Source of the DNA: Lysobacterales bacterium
GTDB lineage: Bacteria; Pseudomonadota; Gammaproteobacteria; Xanthomonadales; Marinicellaceae
Length of the DNA stretch: 41,939 nucleotides
Assembly: GCA_020442635.1 (NCBI GenBank)
Contig: JAGRJR010000022.1
Span: 1 to 41,939 of the forward strand
Direction of reading: 5' to 3'
Positions 41,101-41,939 of the stretch are shown here, one piece after another; positions within the stretch are counted from its first letter, which is position 1, and each line of letters starts with the position of its first letter. The position numbers were made by a program, and so were the translations under genes. The notes under the pieces were generated by a model. The model saw only the letters and a list, made by a program, of their open reading frames with translations. It had not been told where the DNA came from and ran no database searches.

Positions 41101-41939
41101 TTAATCAGTTCTGAGCAATTGAATACCACCAAGATAAGCAAAACGACCTGTGCCATCGGGGCTCACTCGAATACTGAGATCAACCACCTCAATTCCGGTC
41201 AAATTGTCAAAGACAATGCTTTCAATGCTGTTATCAGAAACTTCCAAATCCTGAGTCCATCCATCGACCCCATAACGGGTTAACCTGCCAATTCCACCAT
41301 CGTCACCGGAACGGCTGGCAAAAAGCTCCATGCGATAAACACCTGTCGAATCAAGACCTGAAATCGAAACCACTGCAGACTCAAGCAAAGCTTCCGCATG
41401 TCCATCAAAAGAACCCACCCAAAAGCTATCTGTTGTCACCGTTTCTGGTATACCAAATACATTAGCACCAATACCATTTTGGTTGGTGCCGTTAAAGCTA
41501 TCGGTCATAGTAATTTGTACAGTTGTGAAGTTGCCCTGGTCATCCATTAATTGACCGGTAGAACCGTTGGCGTTGGTGAGGTTATTCCATGGAGTTGCCG
41601 TAGAACCTGATGCAGCACCCACATCAACACTGACCATACGGTTAACCGCCAGCTCAGTGGGAACAACAACATCCAGATTTTTTTTACTTAAAAACCACTC
41701 ATAAATATCATAACCATCAGACTGTTGATGGTTTAAATCATAAGTGCGTTGCCATGAATCATGTCCCACACCGGGATAAATAACCATGCTGGTATCCAAT
41801 GGCTCTGGGTCAGTACAGGTCTGTAGATTATTGATGGGATATATGGTGCCATTCACATCAACTGTTGAGTCATTATCACCATGAAACGCCCAGATTGGTA
41901 CCCGGTTTAAATCACAACCTACACCATTGAACGCGCCGA
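41101..41939 (-). CDS. Secreted alpha/beta-hydrolase (PHB depolymerase/esterase type), C-terminal part with an extra beta-rich domain; runs off the right edge
   Basis: The reading frame is open to the right edge, giving 279 visible residues; a GTG at 41856 lies inside the gene and is not its start. The first 27 residues contain PIWAFHGDNDSTVD, the catalytic Asp region of polyester depolymerase and dienelactone-type hydrolases. The catalytic His region follows as YPGVGHDSWQRTYD, then YDIYEWFLSKK, where such enzymes normally end. About 195 further residues form a beta-rich domain (from VDVGAASG to GGIQLLRTD). It contains SFWVGSFDGHAEALLES and Gly/Asp-rich turns, perhaps for substrate or surface binding. 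Nucleophile and signal peptide are outside the window. The exact substrate is unknown. Confidence 0.82.
   Translation of the reverse strand, partial: GAFNGVGCDLNRVPIWAFHGDNDSTVDVNGTIYPINNLQTCTDPEPLDTSMVIYPGVGHDSWQRTYDLNHQQSDGYDIYEWFLSKKNLDVVVPTELAVNRMVSVDVGAASGSTATPWNNLTNANGSTGQLMDDQGNFTTVQITMTDSFNGTNQNGIGANVFGIPETVTTDSFWVGSFDGHAEALLESAVVSISGLDSTGVYRMELFASRSGDDGGIGRLTRYGVDGWTQDLEVSDNSIESIVFDNLTGIEVVDLSIRVSPDGTGRFAYLGGIQLLRTD

Noticed and set aside
1..41939. CRISPR arrays, insertion sequences, prophage genes, rRNA and tRNA
   Set aside because: Reading both strands I saw no regular repeat-spacer array, transposase or integrase motif, phage structural gene, or tRNA/rRNA signature.

Overview
The window is a dense stretch of bacterial chromosome from an AT-rich gammaproteobacterium. 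It shows no insertion sequence, prophage, CRISPR array, rRNA or tRNA. The synteny is gammaproteobacterial: cutA-dsbD, fmt-rsmB-DUF4390-ntrY, a DUF2782 gene, and algZ-algR-hemC-hemD in the Pseudomonas order. An SMC rather than a MukB condensin and a coniferyl-aldehyde-type dehydrogenase fit a marine lineage such as Marinicella or a relative. That genus-level guess is inference; no search was possible.

Layout. Positions 1-3038 (minus strand) hold the front of dsbD, cutA and a membrane GGDEF/EAL protein. Positions 3223-10086 (plus) hold tdk, then a tightly overlapping fmt-rsmB-DUF4390-ntrY run, then an aldehyde dehydrogenase. Positions 10171-14965 (plus) are the most interesting block. It encodes a PhoB-type response regulator, a small coiled-coil protein, a membrane protein joining a cytoplasmic domain to periplasmic BON and OmpA-like domains, a Ras-like small GTPase and a soluble hybrid histidine kinase. 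Positions 15049-18256 encode an SPFH/NfeD pair and a large lipoprotein. Positions 18319-20892 encode a gamma-carbonic anhydrase, an HD-like protein, a SixA phosphatase and a rhomboid protease. comF and smc (minus) meet this run convergently. queF and an unknown gene follow smc divergently.

Positions 26183-32048 are all minus strand: a sodium:solute symporter, bacterioferritin and its ferredoxin Bfd behind a Fur-like site, a dicarboxylate/amino-acid symporter, an FMN glutamate-synthase-like protein and a DUF2782 protein. After a structured divergent spacer come a small lipoprotein (plus), the algZ-algR-hemC-hemD operon (minus), four small plus-strand genes ending with folB, and an AbgT transporter (minus) whose upstream region carries a second Fur-like palindrome. 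The right end holds a DsbC-type isomerase, a flavin reductase and the C-terminal part of a secreted esterase.

How the genes work together. The DsbC-type protein at the right end is the expected client of DsbD at the left end, and this DsbD has two N-terminal electron-delivery domains instead of one. The iron genes bfr and bfd form a store-and-release pair. The best candidate for an undescribed system is the 10171-14965 module. Its gene fusion and overlaps suggest a small GTPase working on a platform that runs from the cytoplasm to peptidoglycan, placed between a response regulator and a hybrid kinase.
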